Part shown: positions 47,043 to 57,300 of the stretch, piece after piece
How the letters are laid out: every line of letters starts with the position of its first letter
How positions within the stretch are numbered: the first letter of the stretch is position 1
Source: Photobacterium alginatilyticum
GTDB lineage: Bacteria > Pseudomonadota > Gammaproteobacteria > Enterobacterales > Vibrionaceae
Reading direction: 5' to 3'
Assembly: GCF_009910675.1 (NCBI RefSeq)
Contig: NZ_RSEJ01000002.1
Coordinates: forward strand, 149,923 to 213,922
Length of the DNA: 64,000 nt
Notes under the pieces: generated by a model
Told to the model about the DNA's origin: nothing
What the model saw: only the letters and a program-made list of their open reading frames with translations
Databases searched by the model: none
Program-made: the position numbers and the translations under genes

Positions 47043-47063
47043 CCAGCCGGAATGTCCGGCTGG
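47043..47063 (+). terminator. GC-rich hairpin after aphB
   Basis: Stem CCAGCCGG/CCGGCTGG with an AATGT loop, 26 bases after the aphB stop. The following bases are not T-rich, so termination is uncertain. Confidence 0.5.
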
Positions 47064-47113
47064 TGAGTACCAATTTCTTGCCAAGCCTGATAACCCCGAC
47101 TAAACGTTAATAG

Positions 47114-47199
47114 ACTGAACAGAGCAATTGGCTGCCCTTTTTCAAGGCGTAGGAGCCAATAACACTTGATACCAAGGACTCCTAATTGTCCTGTTCAGT
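47114..47199 (+). ncRNA. Possible folded RNA upstream of the Yip1 gene
   Basis: A 9-base perfect closing stem, ACTGAACAG (47114-47122) with CTGTTCAGT (47191-47199), encloses a second helix ATTGGCT (47127) / AGCCAAT (47154), extended by a bulged CCCTT/AAGG pairing, and a small AGGAC/GTCCT pairing. The arrangement resembles a multi-branched RNA or a leader of the Yip1 gene. Whether it is transcribed is unknown. No named RNA family was recognised. Confidence 0.35.
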
Positions 47200-47253
47200 A
47201 AGGACTAAGAGCACAATCGAGTTTTGGGGAAAGTGTTCTTTGAACCATTAATC

Positions 47254-47281
47254 TTATCGTGCGGAATATCGCACAAGATAA
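47254..47281 (+). other. Leader hairpin before the Yip1 gene
   Basis: TTATC-GTGCG pairs with CGCAC-AA-GATAA around a GAATAT loop, immediately before the ribosome site of the Yip1 gene. It could influence translation initiation. Confidence 0.45.
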
Positions 47282-47293
47282 CGGGGAAACGTT

Positions 47294-47893
47294 ATGATTC
47301 TGGGACATTTATTTGGGCTGTATACACACCCTAAACAAGAGTGGCGTACCATTGACAAGGAACATGAAGGGTTCCAAAGCAGCCTTTCTCATATCTTGTT
47401 GATCGCCTTGCTGCCACCGATCTTTGCCTTTATCTCCAGTGTCTTCATCGGCTGGCGAATAGGTGTCGGTGAACCAATCTTCCTCACCCAATCCAGTGCA
47501 TTAGGCATGTCTGTTGCCATGTATTTTGCGCTCATTGCCGGTGTCTTTGCTCTCGCCTACCTTACTTATTGGATGAGCCATACATTTGGTTCGACACCGA
47601 CCTATACTCAGGCACTTGAACTTGCCGCCTATACGGCAACGCCGCTGTTCATGGTCAGTATTGCAGCCATTTACCCACAAGTGTGGTTCCTGATGATTGC
47701 AGGCCTAATCGGGATCGCCTACTCGGTGTATCTGCTATATACCGGCGTTCCAATTTTGATGCATATTCCTGAAGAGCGCGGGTTTATCTATTCCAGCTCC
47801 ATTGTGACCTGCGGTCTGGTTCTACTGGTATCGATTATTGCCGGCTCGGTTATTCTCTGGAATCTCGGACTGGGGCCTCAGTTTAGTCATTAA
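47294..47893 (+). CDS. Yip1-family membrane protein (YohC-like)
   Basis: A 199-residue inner-membrane protein with five membrane segments, of the Yip1 family. It is similar in size and pattern to E. coli YohC (MILGHLFGLYTHPKQEWRTI..., ALELAAYTATPLFM). The function is unknown. The ATG at 47294 has GGGGAAAC upstream. It follows aphB and an unusual run of hairpins. Confidence 0.82.
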   Translation: MILGHLFGLYTHPKQEWRTIDKEHEGFQSSLSHILLIALLPPIFAFISSVFIGWRIGVGEPIFLTQSSALGMSVAMYFALIAGVFALAYLTYWMSHTFGSTPTYTQALELAAYTATPLFMVSIAAIYPQVWFLMIAGLIGIAYSVYLLYTGVPILMHIPEERGFIYSSSIVTCGLVLLVSIIAGSVILWNLGLGPQFSH

Positions 47894-47956
47894 GCGGAAA
47901 AAGCTAAGGTTCGAGAACCGAGTGCTAAGAAAGAGCAAGAAGAGATAGAGAAAAAG

Positions 47957-48013
47957 CTCCTCCCTCTTTTCAAGGGGGAGGTTGGGAGGGGGTTAATCCC
48001 AACCCAACCTCCC
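47957..48013. repeat. Dispersed double hairpin element between Yip1 gene and purF
   Basis: A left hairpin CTCCTCCCTC-loop-GGGGGAGG is followed by GGGAGG...CCTCCC pairing that spans GGGTTAATCCCAACCC. The left part is shared with 28211 and the whole layout with 59806. The genes on both sides converge, so it may end both transcripts. Confidence 0.75.
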
Positions 48014-48036
48014 ACCTTCACAAAGAGAGGTAAGGG

Positions 48037-49554
48037 CTACACGCCCTCGTTATGCAATTCCAGGTTTGCCAAATCCTGCTGAATAATACGCTGAGTCTTG
48101 GAATCTTCGCTACGTAACGACTCCAGATATTCAAGATACTCCTGATTGACATCACCAGTCACATAGCTACCACTGAATACCGAGGCTTCAAACTGCGGGA
48201 TATCCGGATTCCCTTCCAGTACCGCTGACACCAAATCATCAAGATCCTGGAAGATCAGGCCATCAGCACCAATCATCTTGCAGATCTCATCGACCTCGCG
48301 ACCGTGAGCAATCAGCTCGTTGGCACTTGGCATGTCAATTCCGTAAACATTCGGGAAGCGCACTTCCGGCGCGGCTGATGCCAGATACACCTTGCGAGCT
48401 CCCGCTTCACGGGCCATCTCTATAATTTGCTCGGAAGTCGTGCCGCGAACAATAGAGTCATCCACCAGCAGCACACTCTTATCTTTAAACTCAGAACGGA
48501 TCGCATTGAGCTTGCGACGAACTGACTTACGACGCATTTGCTGTCCCGGCATGATGAAAGTCCGACCAACATAACGGTTCTTCACAAACCCCTGACGGTA
48601 CGGCAAATCAAGACTGCGAGCGATTTCAAGCGCACTGTCACAAGAGGTTTCCGGTATTGGGATCACGACATCAATGTCCAAATCATCCCATTCCCGCTTA
48701 ATCTTCTCACCAAGCTTGGTGCCCATCCGGACACGGGCGCCATACACTGACACCTTATCGATAAAGGAGTCAGGGCGGGCAAAATATACGAACTCAAAGA
48801 CACACGGGTTTAGTGTCGGGTTATCAGCACACTGCTCGGTGTAGAGCTCACCGTCAAAGGAGATATAGACCGCTTCGCCAGGTGCCACATCGCGGACAAA
48901 GTCAAAACCTACCGCATCGAGAGCTACTGACTCCGAGGCAACCATGTATTCCGTCTTGCCGTCGACTTCACGCTTGCCCATACATAGCGGACGAATGCCA
49001 TGCGGGTCACGAAATGCAATAATACCGTGGCCGATCACCATAGCGACAACCGCATATGCACCCTTGACGATTCGGTGGACTTCGCGCACGGCTTTAAACA
49101 TATCAGTTGGGTTGATTGGGTAGGACTGGGCATGTTCGAGTTGGTTGGCGAGGACGTTAAGAAGAATTTCCGAATCAGAGGTCGTATTGACATGACGCCT
49201 AGCCTGCTCAAACAATGTCTCCCTAATTTCGGCCGCATTGGTGAGGTTACCGTTATGCGCCAATGAAATACCATAAGGTGAGTTGACATAAAACGGTTGT
49301 GCTTCCGAGGCACTTGAGCTTCCTGCCGTCGGATAACGGACATGACCAATACCAACATTGCCCTGAAGGCGCTGCATATGCCTCGCTTCAAAGACATCAC
49401 GTACCAGACCATTTGCTTTTCGCAGACGGAAACGATTGCTTTCCAGGGTAACAATACCGGCGGCATCCTGGCCGCGATGTTGTAGCACGGTCAGTGCATC
49501 ATAGATAGACTGGTTTACCGGGGTTGAACCCACGATTCCGACAATACCACACAT
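48037..49554 (-). CDS. purF: Amidophosphoribosyltransferase PurF
   Basis: A 505-residue enzyme for the first step of purine synthesis. The mature N-terminal Cys2 (MCGIVGIVG) is the glutaminase nucleophile. The glutaminase domain (about 1-235) is followed by the PRTase domain with the PRPP motif [18 protein letters not shown]. It lies downstream of cvpA, 123 bases away, as in E. coli. A PurR-type box stands before cvpA. Confidence 0.97.
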   Translation of the reverse strand: MCGIVGIVGSTPVNQSIYDALTVLQHRGQDAAGIVTLESNRFRLRKANGLVRDVFEARHMQRLQGNVGIGHVRYPTAGSSSASEAQPFYVNSPYGISLAHNGNLTNAAEIRETLFEQARRHVNTTSDSEILLNVLANQLEHAQSYPINPTDMFKAVREVHRIVKGAYAVVAMVIGHGIIAFRDPHGIRPLCMGKREVDGKTEYMVASESVALDAVGFDFVRDVAPGEAVYISFDGELYTEQCADNPTLNPCVFEFVYFARPDSFIDKVSVYGARVRMGTKLGEKIKREWDDLDIDVVIPIPETSCDSALEIARSLDLPYRQGFVKNRYVGRTFIMPGQQMRRKSVRRKLNAIRSEFKDKSVLLVDDSIVRGTTSEQIIEMAREAGARKVYLASAAPEVRFPNVYGIDMPSANELIAHGREVDEICKMIGADGLIFQDLDDLVSAVLEGNPDIPQFEASVFSGSYVTGDVNQEYLEYLESLRSEDSKTQRIIQQDLANLELHNEGV

Positions 49555-49677
49555 GTCCTAATTCCTCGTCACGCATTAAGTGCAATTATAACAGCCTACC
49601 CATATCACGCTTATCAACAGGGGCGGTATCTGCCGCCCCTGATAACAACCAACGAATAAACTGTCTAAATACCGATG

Positions 49678-50172
49678 CTACAGTGCACCGGGCAAAAAGC
49701 TTGATGTGTCTTTGAGGTAAGTGAAGAACCATTCAATCACGACGCCGAACTGCGGGATCAACTGCGACTCTTTCCACCAGTCAGCACTTGCAAACCCTGT
49801 AAACGCATCGATGAAGAATAGCAAGGCAGAGACAATCAGTACTCCCCTCACTCCGCCAAAGACAATTCCCAGAACCCGATCTGTCCCAGACAGGCCTGTT
49901 TTCTGTACTAACTGTCCTATGACATAGTTCACCACCGCACCGACAATCAGTGTGGCAATGAACAATGCTGCGATGGCACTACCGTTACGTAGCATCTCAT
50001 CCTGTATATTCGTAAAGTACGCTGCCAGCTCGGTATAAAAATTACTGGCGATGAAAAAGGCAGCGAACCAAATTACCAGTGATAAGGCTTCCTTAACAAA
50101 ACCACGGATCAAACTGACCAGTGCAGAGAAGCCTATTACGCCTAAAATTACGTAATCAATCCAGATCATCAT
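49678..50172 (-). CDS. cvpA: Colicin V production membrane protein CvpA
   Basis: A 164-residue inner-membrane protein with four spans, closely similar to E. coli CvpA ([47 protein letters not shown]). It is needed for colicin V export and envelope integrity; the biochemical role is unclear. It is cotranscribed with purF. The ATG at 50172 matches the family start MxIWIDY. Confidence 0.95.
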   Translation of the reverse strand: MMIWIDYVILGVIGFSALVSLIRGFVKEALSLVIWFAAFFIASNFYTELAAYFTNIQDEMLRNGSAIAALFIATLIVGAVVNYVIGQLVQKTGLSGTDRVLGIVFGGVRGVLIVSALLFFIDAFTGFASADWWKESQLIPQFGVVIEWFFTYLKDTSSFLPGAL

Positions 50173-50219
50173 TTGTTATATTCATCTTGTTGGTGCGTAT
50201 TCTAACAGAAAAAATGAGA

Positions 50220-50235
50220 ACGCAAACGTTTACCT
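50220..50235. promoter_or_regulatory. PurR-type box before cvpA-purF
   Basis: ACGCAAACGTTTACCT matches the PurR consensus at 14 of 16 positions. It overlaps the end of dedD and, on the minus strand, a possible -35. E. coli cvpA-purF is repressed by PurR from the equivalent place. Confidence 0.8.
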
Positions 50236-50797
50236 AAGGGTTTAATGGGTTAAATCTGAGCAATCGGCCCTTTAAACCGGTTAATTTTTCCAATTCTTTG
50301 AGCTGGGTAGAAAGCTTGGATTTTGATACATCCGGACCAACAACTACCCGCGCCAGATCACCTTGCTGAGGCTGTTTGGGAAAAACATGTGCCTGGTAAC
50401 CGGCATCACGTAGTTTGCTGACCAGTTGGTTGGCGTTGTCGAAATTGCGAAATACGCCAAGTTGTACAACCCAGCCGCTATCTTGATTACCTACCTTTGG
50501 CTCTGTGACTGGGGCAGGTTCGACCTTGACCGCTCCACGCTCCGAGACAGTATTGTTCGCCTCAGGCTCATCAATCACAACGGTCACAGGCTCCGGCGGC
50601 AAACCAACCTCGGCAAACTCGGGCTCGGGGATCACTTCAAACTCCCCTTCCTCGCCAATTTCAGGCTGAAGCGGAATACTGGCAAACTGTTCTTGATAAT
50701 GCTGCTTCTTGCCATCAAACAAGTCAGGCAGAAAAATAACACCGATCGCCACCAAAATAATGGTGCCGACCAAGCGGCTTTGAAATTTACTCGCCAC
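50234..50797 (-). CDS. dedD: DedD-like SPOR-domain cell division protein
   Basis: A 187-residue protein. An N-terminal membrane anchor (RLVGTIILVAIGVIFLPDLF) is followed by an acidic, proline-rich linker and a C-terminal SPOR domain (about residues 105-185, GWVVQLGVFRNFDNANQLVSKLRDAGY) that binds denuded peptidoglycan at the septum. E. coli DedD is 220 residues and helps cell division. It starts 3 bases after the folC stop. Confidence 0.92.
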   Translation of the reverse strand: MASKFQSRLVGTIILVAIGVIFLPDLFDGKKQHYQEQFASIPLQPEIGEEGEFEVIPEPEFAEVGLPPEPVTVVIDEPEANNTVSERGAVKVEPAPVTEPKVGNQDSGWVVQLGVFRNFDNANQLVSKLRDAGYQAHVFPKQPQQGDLARVVVGPDVSKSKLSTQLKELEKLTGLKGRLLRFNPLNP

Positions 50798-50799
50798 GT

Positions 50800-52071
50800 C
50801 TACTCCTGGGTTGATGCTAAGTGACTGGAAATCTGACCGACAGTGTAAAACGAGCCAAATACGATTACCATATCCTCGTCGCCGGCCTCTGTCAGCGCTG
50901 TGTCATAAGCTTGTTCCGGCGTTGGGTAAGGCTGACAATCACCCGGCAAGTGCGCAATAATTTCATCGGCAGTCGCCGCCCTTGGCCCTTCAAGTGACGC
51001 TGGGTACCACACATCGACGACATCGTGCATCTCTGCCACCGTTGCCGCTATATCCTTATCATGCAGCATGGCTACAACAGCATGAATACGGCCTTTGTTT
51101 TCGCGCTGCTTAACTAAAGCCAACTGCCGGGCAAAGTACTGCGCTGAGTGGGGGTTGTGCGCCACATCCATAATAACGAGCGGTGAGTCGGATACACGCT
51201 CCATTCGGCCAGGCAGCGACGCCTTTGCCAGACCATTGGCGATATTCTCGTCACTGATATCCAGCTCGGCAGCGCCCAAGGCCATCAGTGCCGTTGCCGC
51301 ATTGGGCAGAGGAAGAGACGGCAAAGGTAAATCATTAAGATCAAATGCCCCGCAATGCCAGCTCCAGCTATTCTCAGACTGCTTGTAATCAAACTGATAA
51401 CCAACCTGATAAAGCTTGGCCCCAATATCATCAGCATGAGCAGGAACGGTTGCCGGAGGATTAGGCTGACCACATATTGCTGGCTTCTGTGATCTGAAGA
51501 TGCCCGCTTTCTCATAGCCGATCACTTCGATATCGTCACCCAGCCAGTCGACATGATCAACGGCCAGACTGGTAATGACCGATACATCATGATCAACAAT
51601 ATTGGTGGCATCAAGCCGTCCGCCCAATCCCACCTCCAGAATAACCACTTCGACCTGATGGCGCCTAAAAAGCTCCAGAGCAGCCAGCGTGCCAAACTCG
51701 AACAGACTCAAGCTTACGTCCTGGCGGTACATCTCGATGGCTGCAAATGCCCTGCTATGTTCATCATCAGCCAGCTCGGCGCCATTGATGCGGACACGCT
51801 CGTTATACCGAACAAGGTGAGGAGAACTGTAGACACCGACCTTGTATCCGGCATCCAGCAAAATAGCTTCCAGAATCGCGCAGGTAGAACCCTTGCCGTT
51901 AGTGCCGGCAACAGTAATAACATGCGGTGCGGGTTTCGTTAACTGGCCGCGCTGAGCGACACGTGAGGCACGATCTAATCCAAGATCAATGGCGCTGGTG
52001 TGGAGGTTTTCTAAATAAGTCAGCCAATCGGCTAATGGAGCGGTGGCTAGTGGTGCTGTCAGTCCGGACAT
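50800..52071 (-). CDS. folC: Bifunctional dihydrofolate synthase/folylpolyglutamate synthase FolC
   Basis: A 423-residue ligase that adds glutamate to dihydropteroate and to folates. It has the P-loop TVAGTNGKGSTCAILEAIL, SSPHLVRYNERVRING, EVGLGGRLDATNIV and IMDVAHNPHS. Length fits E. coli FolC (422). The gene is between accD (160 bases upstream) and dedD, as in E. coli. Confidence 0.96.
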   Translation of the reverse strand: MSGLTAPLATAPLADWLTYLENLHTSAIDLGLDRASRVAQRGQLTKPAPHVITVAGTNGKGSTCAILEAILLDAGYKVGVYSSPHLVRYNERVRINGAELADDEHSRAFAAIEMYRQDVSLSLFEFGTLAALELFRRHQVEVVILEVGLGGRLDATNIVDHDVSVITSLAVDHVDWLGDDIEVIGYEKAGIFRSQKPAICGQPNPPATVPAHADDIGAKLYQVGYQFDYKQSENSWSWHCGAFDLNDLPLPSLPLPNAATALMALGAAELDISDENIANGLAKASLPGRMERVSDSPLVIMDVAHNPHSAQYFARQLALVKQRENKGRIHAVVAMLHDKDIAATVAEMHDVVDVWYPASLEGPRAATADEIIAHLPGDCQPYPTPEQAYDTALTEAGDEDMVIVFGSFYTVGQISSHLASTQE

Positions 52072-52231
52072 TTGTTATCGTTCTAAATTAATACCTATGA
52101 TAGGTACTAATTTAACACTGAACCGAGTTTGAATTCATGTAAAGAGAGGAATAAATTCGCTCAACACATCACTTGTGCACTTTACTGATAGCTTTGACTA
52201 TCAACCAAACCCGGCTCAATGGCAGAAAACG

Positions 52232-53173
52232 TTATTCTTTCTCGTTATCTGCTTCTTTTGTCTCTGTATCTTGGGCCTGAACATCCTCGGCAGCAGCCGC
52301 AGGCGGAACAACCGGCACAACCATCGGCGACGTTAAATGAGTCAGCTTCGCGATAATGCCACCAATACGTTGGCGCATTTCTCGACGATCGACAATCATA
52401 TCAATCGCACCGTGCTCAAGCAGGAACTCACTGCGCTGGAAGCCTTCAGGAAGCTTCTCACGGACCGTTTGCTCAATAACACGCTGGCCGGCAAAACCAA
52501 TCAAGGCTTTCGGCTCACCAATGTTGATATCGCCCAACATTGCCAGACTTGCTGATACACCGCCCATGGTCGGATCGGTCAGTACAGAGATAAACGGCAA
52601 GCCCTTGTCAGACAAGCGCTCCAGTGCTGCACTGGTTTTCGCCATCTGCATCAGAGACATCAGCGCTTCCTGCATACGGGCACCGCCACTGGCAGAGAAA
52701 CAAACAAGCGCACAATTATTGGCAATAGCCTCATCGACAGCTTGTACAAACTTGGCACCGACTACGGAGCCCATTGAGCCGCCCATAAAGGAGAACTCAA
52801 AAGCACACGCGACCAGAGGTTGCTCCAGTAACGTACCTTTCATCACAACCAGTGCGTCTTTCTCACCACTGTTTTTCTGCGCCGCAGAAAGGCGATCTTT
52901 ATACTTTTTCGAATCGCGGAACTTCAGCTTATCCTGTGGCTCCATCTCTGCAGCAATTTCAACCTGACCTTCAGTATCAAGGAAAGTTTCAAGGCGACGA
53001 CGCGCCTTCATACGCATATGATGATCACACTTAGGACAAACTTCTAAGCTACGTTCCAGGTCTGCGTGATAAAGCACTTGTTCACATGATGTACATTTGG
53101 TCCATACGCCTTCAGGGATGGACGCCTTTCGAGAAGAAACAATGTTGCTTTTGATCTTTTCAAGCCAGCTCAT
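52232..53173 (-). CDS. accD: Acetyl-CoA carboxylase carboxyltransferase subunit beta AccD
   Basis: A 313-residue subunit of acetyl-CoA carboxylase, the entry to fatty acid synthesis. The N-terminal zinc ribbon is [27 protein letters not shown]. The crotonase-like core follows ([34 protein letters not shown]). The Ala/Glu/Asp-rich C-terminal tail (about residues 290-313) is longer and more acidic than usual. AAAGG precedes the ATG. Confidence 0.96.
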   Translation of the reverse strand: MSWLEKIKSNIVSSRKASIPEGVWTKCTSCEQVLYHADLERSLEVCPKCDHHMRMKARRRLETFLDTEGQVEIAAEMEPQDKLKFRDSKKYKDRLSAAQKNSGEKDALVVMKGTLLEQPLVACAFEFSFMGGSMGSVVGAKFVQAVDEAIANNCALVCFSASGGARMQEALMSLMQMAKTSAALERLSDKGLPFISVLTDPTMGGVSASLAMLGDINIGEPKALIGFAGQRVIEQTVREKLPEGFQRSEFLLEHGAIDMIVDRREMRQRIGGIIAKLTHLTSPMVVPVVPPAAAAEDVQAQDTETKEADNEKE

Positions 53174-53341
53174 GAATGACCTTTCATCTTCTTATTTCCC
53201 GGCTATATAGCAGAGAATTATAAATTCGTTAATTTACCGAGGTGGAATTAAAGCACAAAGTTGTCGATCTGTAGATAAAAAACTGGTTGTACTAGTTGCT
53301 AAAGGGGAACTAGATCCTAGTTTATTCCCCCGAGCCTTCTG

Positions 53342-54127
53342 TCAATCGGGCAAAAACAGCGGACCAATCGGCGCTCTTGGCAACCCGAACTCCTCAGGGT
53401 AATCAACATCAACCAAATACAGACCTTCAGCTTTCGCCGTTGCACCCGCCAGAGTGCGGTCTTTCTGCTCCAGTAACCACTTCATCCATTCAGGTTTTTC
53501 TTCACCGCGGCCAACCTTGATCAGGCTCCCAGTGATATTTCGTACCATATGGTGTACAAACGCGTTCGCCTTGATATCAATAATGACAAAGTTGCCCTGG
53601 CGAGACACATTCAGGTGCATTAGGTTACGCCAAGGACTACGAGATTGACAATACACAGCACGGAAGGATGTGAAGTCATTCTCACCCAGCAAATACTGAC
53701 CGGCCTCTTGCATTTTCTCTACGTCGAGCTCGCCGTGATAATGGCTTACCCCAGTCCCCAAAATAGCGGGACGTAGTGCATGATTATAGATGATATAGCG
53801 ATAGCGGCGAGCCGTAGCGGTAAAACGGGCATGAAAGTCATCATTCACTTCGACCGCCCAGCGAACAGCGATATCTTTGGGCAGATTGGCGTTAGCGCCC
53901 ATGGTCCAGGCAACCATCTTACGCTCGACGTCGATATCGAAATGGACGACCTGACCCGTTCCGTGTACCCCTGCATCGGTACGACCGGCACACTGTACTT
54001 CAACAGGCTGGTTGGCGACTTTACTCAGCGCTTTTTCCAGACGCTCCTGCACGCTATCAACGTCACGTTGACGCTGCCAACCATAATACTTGGCCCCATC
54101 GTATTCGATACCTAAAGCTATTCGCAT
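53342..54127 (-). CDS. truA: tRNA pseudouridine(38-40) synthase TruA
   Basis: A 261-residue pseudouridine synthase. The catalytic Asp is in [19 protein letters not shown], and [16 protein letters not shown] and [17 protein letters not shown] are family marks. It lies between hubP and accD, the order seen in V. cholerae. E. coli has dedA here, which is absent. Confidence 0.96.
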   Translation of the reverse strand: MRIALGIEYDGAKYYGWQRQRDVDSVQERLEKALSKVANQPVEVQCAGRTDAGVHGTGQVVHFDIDVERKMVAWTMGANANLPKDIAVRWAVEVNDDFHARFTATARRYRYIIYNHALRPAILGTGVSHYHGELDVEKMQEAGQYLLGENDFTSFRAVYCQSRSPWRNLMHLNVSRQGNFVIIDIKANAFVHHMVRNITGSLIKVGRGEEKPEWMKWLLEQKDRTLAGATAKAEGLYLVDVDYPEEFGLPRAPIGPLFLPD

Positions 54128-54247
54128 AATTTACTTCGTTCTTACTGTCGGCGCAGCTGGCCTGTTATCTAGGAGTGAGGGATTATAGGGAAAAAAACAG
54201 GCGCAGCCTAGGGGGAAGAAACGAGGTTCAGGGAACAGGCAAAAGAA

Positions 54248-54271
54248 AAGCGGAAGCCGTGGCTTCCGCTT
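54248..54271 (-). terminator. Intrinsic terminator after hubP
   Basis: Stem AAGCGGAAGCC/GGCTTCCGCTT with a GT loop, followed on the minus strand by TTCTTTTG. A second short palindrome, TGGCCTTAAGGCCA, lies at 54282-54295. Confidence 0.75.
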
Positions 54272-54333
54272 AGGTAAAGATGTGGCCTTAAGGCCATAGA
54301 ACCGCTCTTACCTAGCTCTAGGAATAGGAACTA

Positions 54334-57300
54334 CTAGGATCTCGATCCTCGCACCTTGTCTAACAGCCCCTTCGCTTCGCGTTTGATCTGGGCATCACCA
54401 TTACTGGCAACCTCTTCCAACAAGCCAAGCGCACCTTCGCTGTCGTTCATCTCAAGATAAGCCTTGGCCAAATCCAGCTTGCTGGCATATTCCCCCTGGC
54501 TATCGACATCAAATGCAGCCACATCAGAAAGGACATCCGGGAACTCATCAAGCCCGACCTCCAGGTTCAGCGGCTCTTCCTCCATCTCGACCGGGTGCTC
54601 AGACTCTATGTCTTTCATCAGCTCGTCAATACTGATATACGCAGGAGAAGGATCGGCATCAGTAACCAGTTCACTGCCACCAATATCGTCGAGTAATGCC
54701 TGCGATTCCGCTTCTGCCAGTAGCATTTCGGTATCAAAAGCAGCCACGTCCTCAATTTGCATCTGTGGCTGTTCAGCCCAGTTCTCTGTCTCTAGTACTG
54801 GTTCAGGGCTGGTTGCCGCCCAGATTGCCGAGTCTTCTTCCGGCATCTCAAGCTCTGAGCCAGAAAAGCTCGAATACTCGTCATCACCATCAAAGGAGTT
54901 CGACAGCAACTGTTCACGCTCGGCTTCAAGCTCATCCTGAAAATCAAAGCGTGGTTTAGTGTCGATATCATCAGTGCTATCTGCCACAGATTCATTCAGG
55001 TCCGAATGAACAGGATCTGGCACACTCTCGCCAGCGATATCTTCCGATACAGACTCAACAGCATCATCCCAGGCAGAATCGATGCTAATAGATTCTTGCG
55101 TGTCTTCTAGCTCAGCAACAGCGTCTTGAGGAGCGGGCTCATCTTCCTGCTCATGCACTTTATCCTGTGCTTGTTCACTCTCCTGTACAGTTGGCTCGAT
55201 TGGCTGTGCTTCTACCTCAGCTTCTAGAACATTATCAACCAATGTGTTCTCAGCCTGCACATTGTCAGGGCCAGCAAAGGCTTCCTCGGGATCGCTCAGC
55301 AGAGCAGCCATATCAAGTCCGGCAGAGTCGACAAACTCGTCGTCAAACATATCTGCTGGTGGCGTTTCAGGCTGGAGAGGTTTTGCGGCCTGCGGTTCTC
55401 TTAGCCCTTGCTCTACTTCATATTGTTCGAGTTCATGCTGTTCATCGAAAGACGCCTGCAAGGCTTCATCTTCGCTAAACTCTGGCAATGAGCTTGGATC
55501 AATACTCTCGAACTCAATATTCTGCTCACCATGAATAGATGCTGGTGCGGGTTCAGCCGGCTCCGCATCCACTTCATCGGCCGGGCTTTGTTCCGCTTCT
55601 GGCTCATGGCTATCAGCCTGAACAGCTTCGGCGGCCTGCTGCAATTGCTTAACAATATTATCAAGCGCCTGCTGCTCTTCATCTTCTGACAACGGCGATG
55701 ATAGCTCCTCGAGCTCTTCCGCTTCAGGGTCATTAAAAGCCGCTTCTTCGTCAAACTCAGGCAGTTCATCAAGGGTTAACGGTTCCTGCGAGGCATCGAG
55801 TAAATCATCAACAGATTGATAATCAGAGTCATCAACAGCAGACGGAGCTTCAGGAGCTAGCTCTTCAGTTACGGATTCATCTGATGCCAGATCAGGAGCG
55901 ACAACATTTTCTGGCTGGGCAGCTTCGGCAGCCTGTTGCAGCTGCTTAACAATATTATCAAGCGCCTGCTGCTCTTCATCTTCTGAAAGCGAAGGCGATA
56001 GGTCCTCTAACTCTTCTGCTTCCGGATCATTGAATGCGGCCTCTTCGTCAAACTCAGGCAGATCATCCAGGCTTAACGGTTCCGGCGCTTCCAGTTCAGG
56101 TTGCTTAGCAAGCGCTTCTTCCGGTTGCACTTCTTCCTGAGCTGGCTCTTCCGGCTCCCAGTCATCAAACGAAGCATCGAGTAAGTCATCAACTGATTGA
56201 TAATCAGCTTCATCGGCCATTGCCGGAATATCAACGTTCAGGTCTTCTGACGCCAGATCTTCAACAGCTTGGTCTTCTGTTACAGATGTCTGAGGCTGCA
56301 CGGCTTCGGCAGGCTGCTGTAGCTGCTGTAGCTGCTGAACAACATTATCAAGCGCTTGCTGCTCTTCATCAAACTCAGGCAAATCATCCAGACTTAATGG
56401 TTCAGGCTGTTCATCCTGAATGTCATTTTCCAGAACGTCGCTTTGATGAGGCTCTTCTACCGGAGACGGTACTTCCGAAGCCAACTCTGCCCCATTCGAG
56501 GTGTCTAGTTGCTCATCAATAAAATCATAGTCAGGCTCATCTACAGATACCGGAGTTTCAGCCTGAGGCTCAGAGAGCGGCTCTGGTTCAGCCAAGGCCA
56601 CTTCGTCATTTGAAACTGGGAGTTCATCAGAATAGGCCTCAGTCAATACCGTTTCTTCTGGCTCGATCTCTGTTTCATCATCAACGCTTTCAATTGAACT
56701 TGGCTTATTTTCAACAGATTCTTCGCCATCATGCTCCTGAGTGACTGTATCTTCAGCGCCTTGCGCCTCAAGGCCAGGCTCTTTAACACCAAGCTCCTCA
56801 GCACCAGCGTCAATGGCATCAAGAACAGGGCCTTCCTGAACTGATTGCTCTGGCTGCTCCTCAAAGCTTTCCAATAGCTCATCAACACTACGGCCAAGCA
56901 CTTCAACATCATCGGCTTCAGGTTCATCCAGCAACCCTTCAACATCCGCCAGCAATGCATCAATTTCATCGGCTTCTACCGGTTCTTGCTGTGAAAGTGA
57001 CTCGTTTTCCTGTGGTTCTGCATCCGCTTCGCTATCTAACACTGGCTCCTGAGCAAGCTGTTGTTCTGGCTCCTGAGTGAGTGCATCAATAAGCTCCTGC
57101 TCTTGAATAGATTTTGCAACAGGCTCAGCCTGAGGTTCCGGGTCCGGCTCTGCGGGCTGATCATCCAGCGCCTCATTGAATATCTCGGCAAAGGCCGACT
57201 GTTCAGGCTCAGGGAAATCGGCATCAGGTGTTTGCTGTTGCTGCGATAAGGCGTCTTCGTTGTCGGGTACCGGCTCAAACTCAGGGTCTGAAAAATCAGT

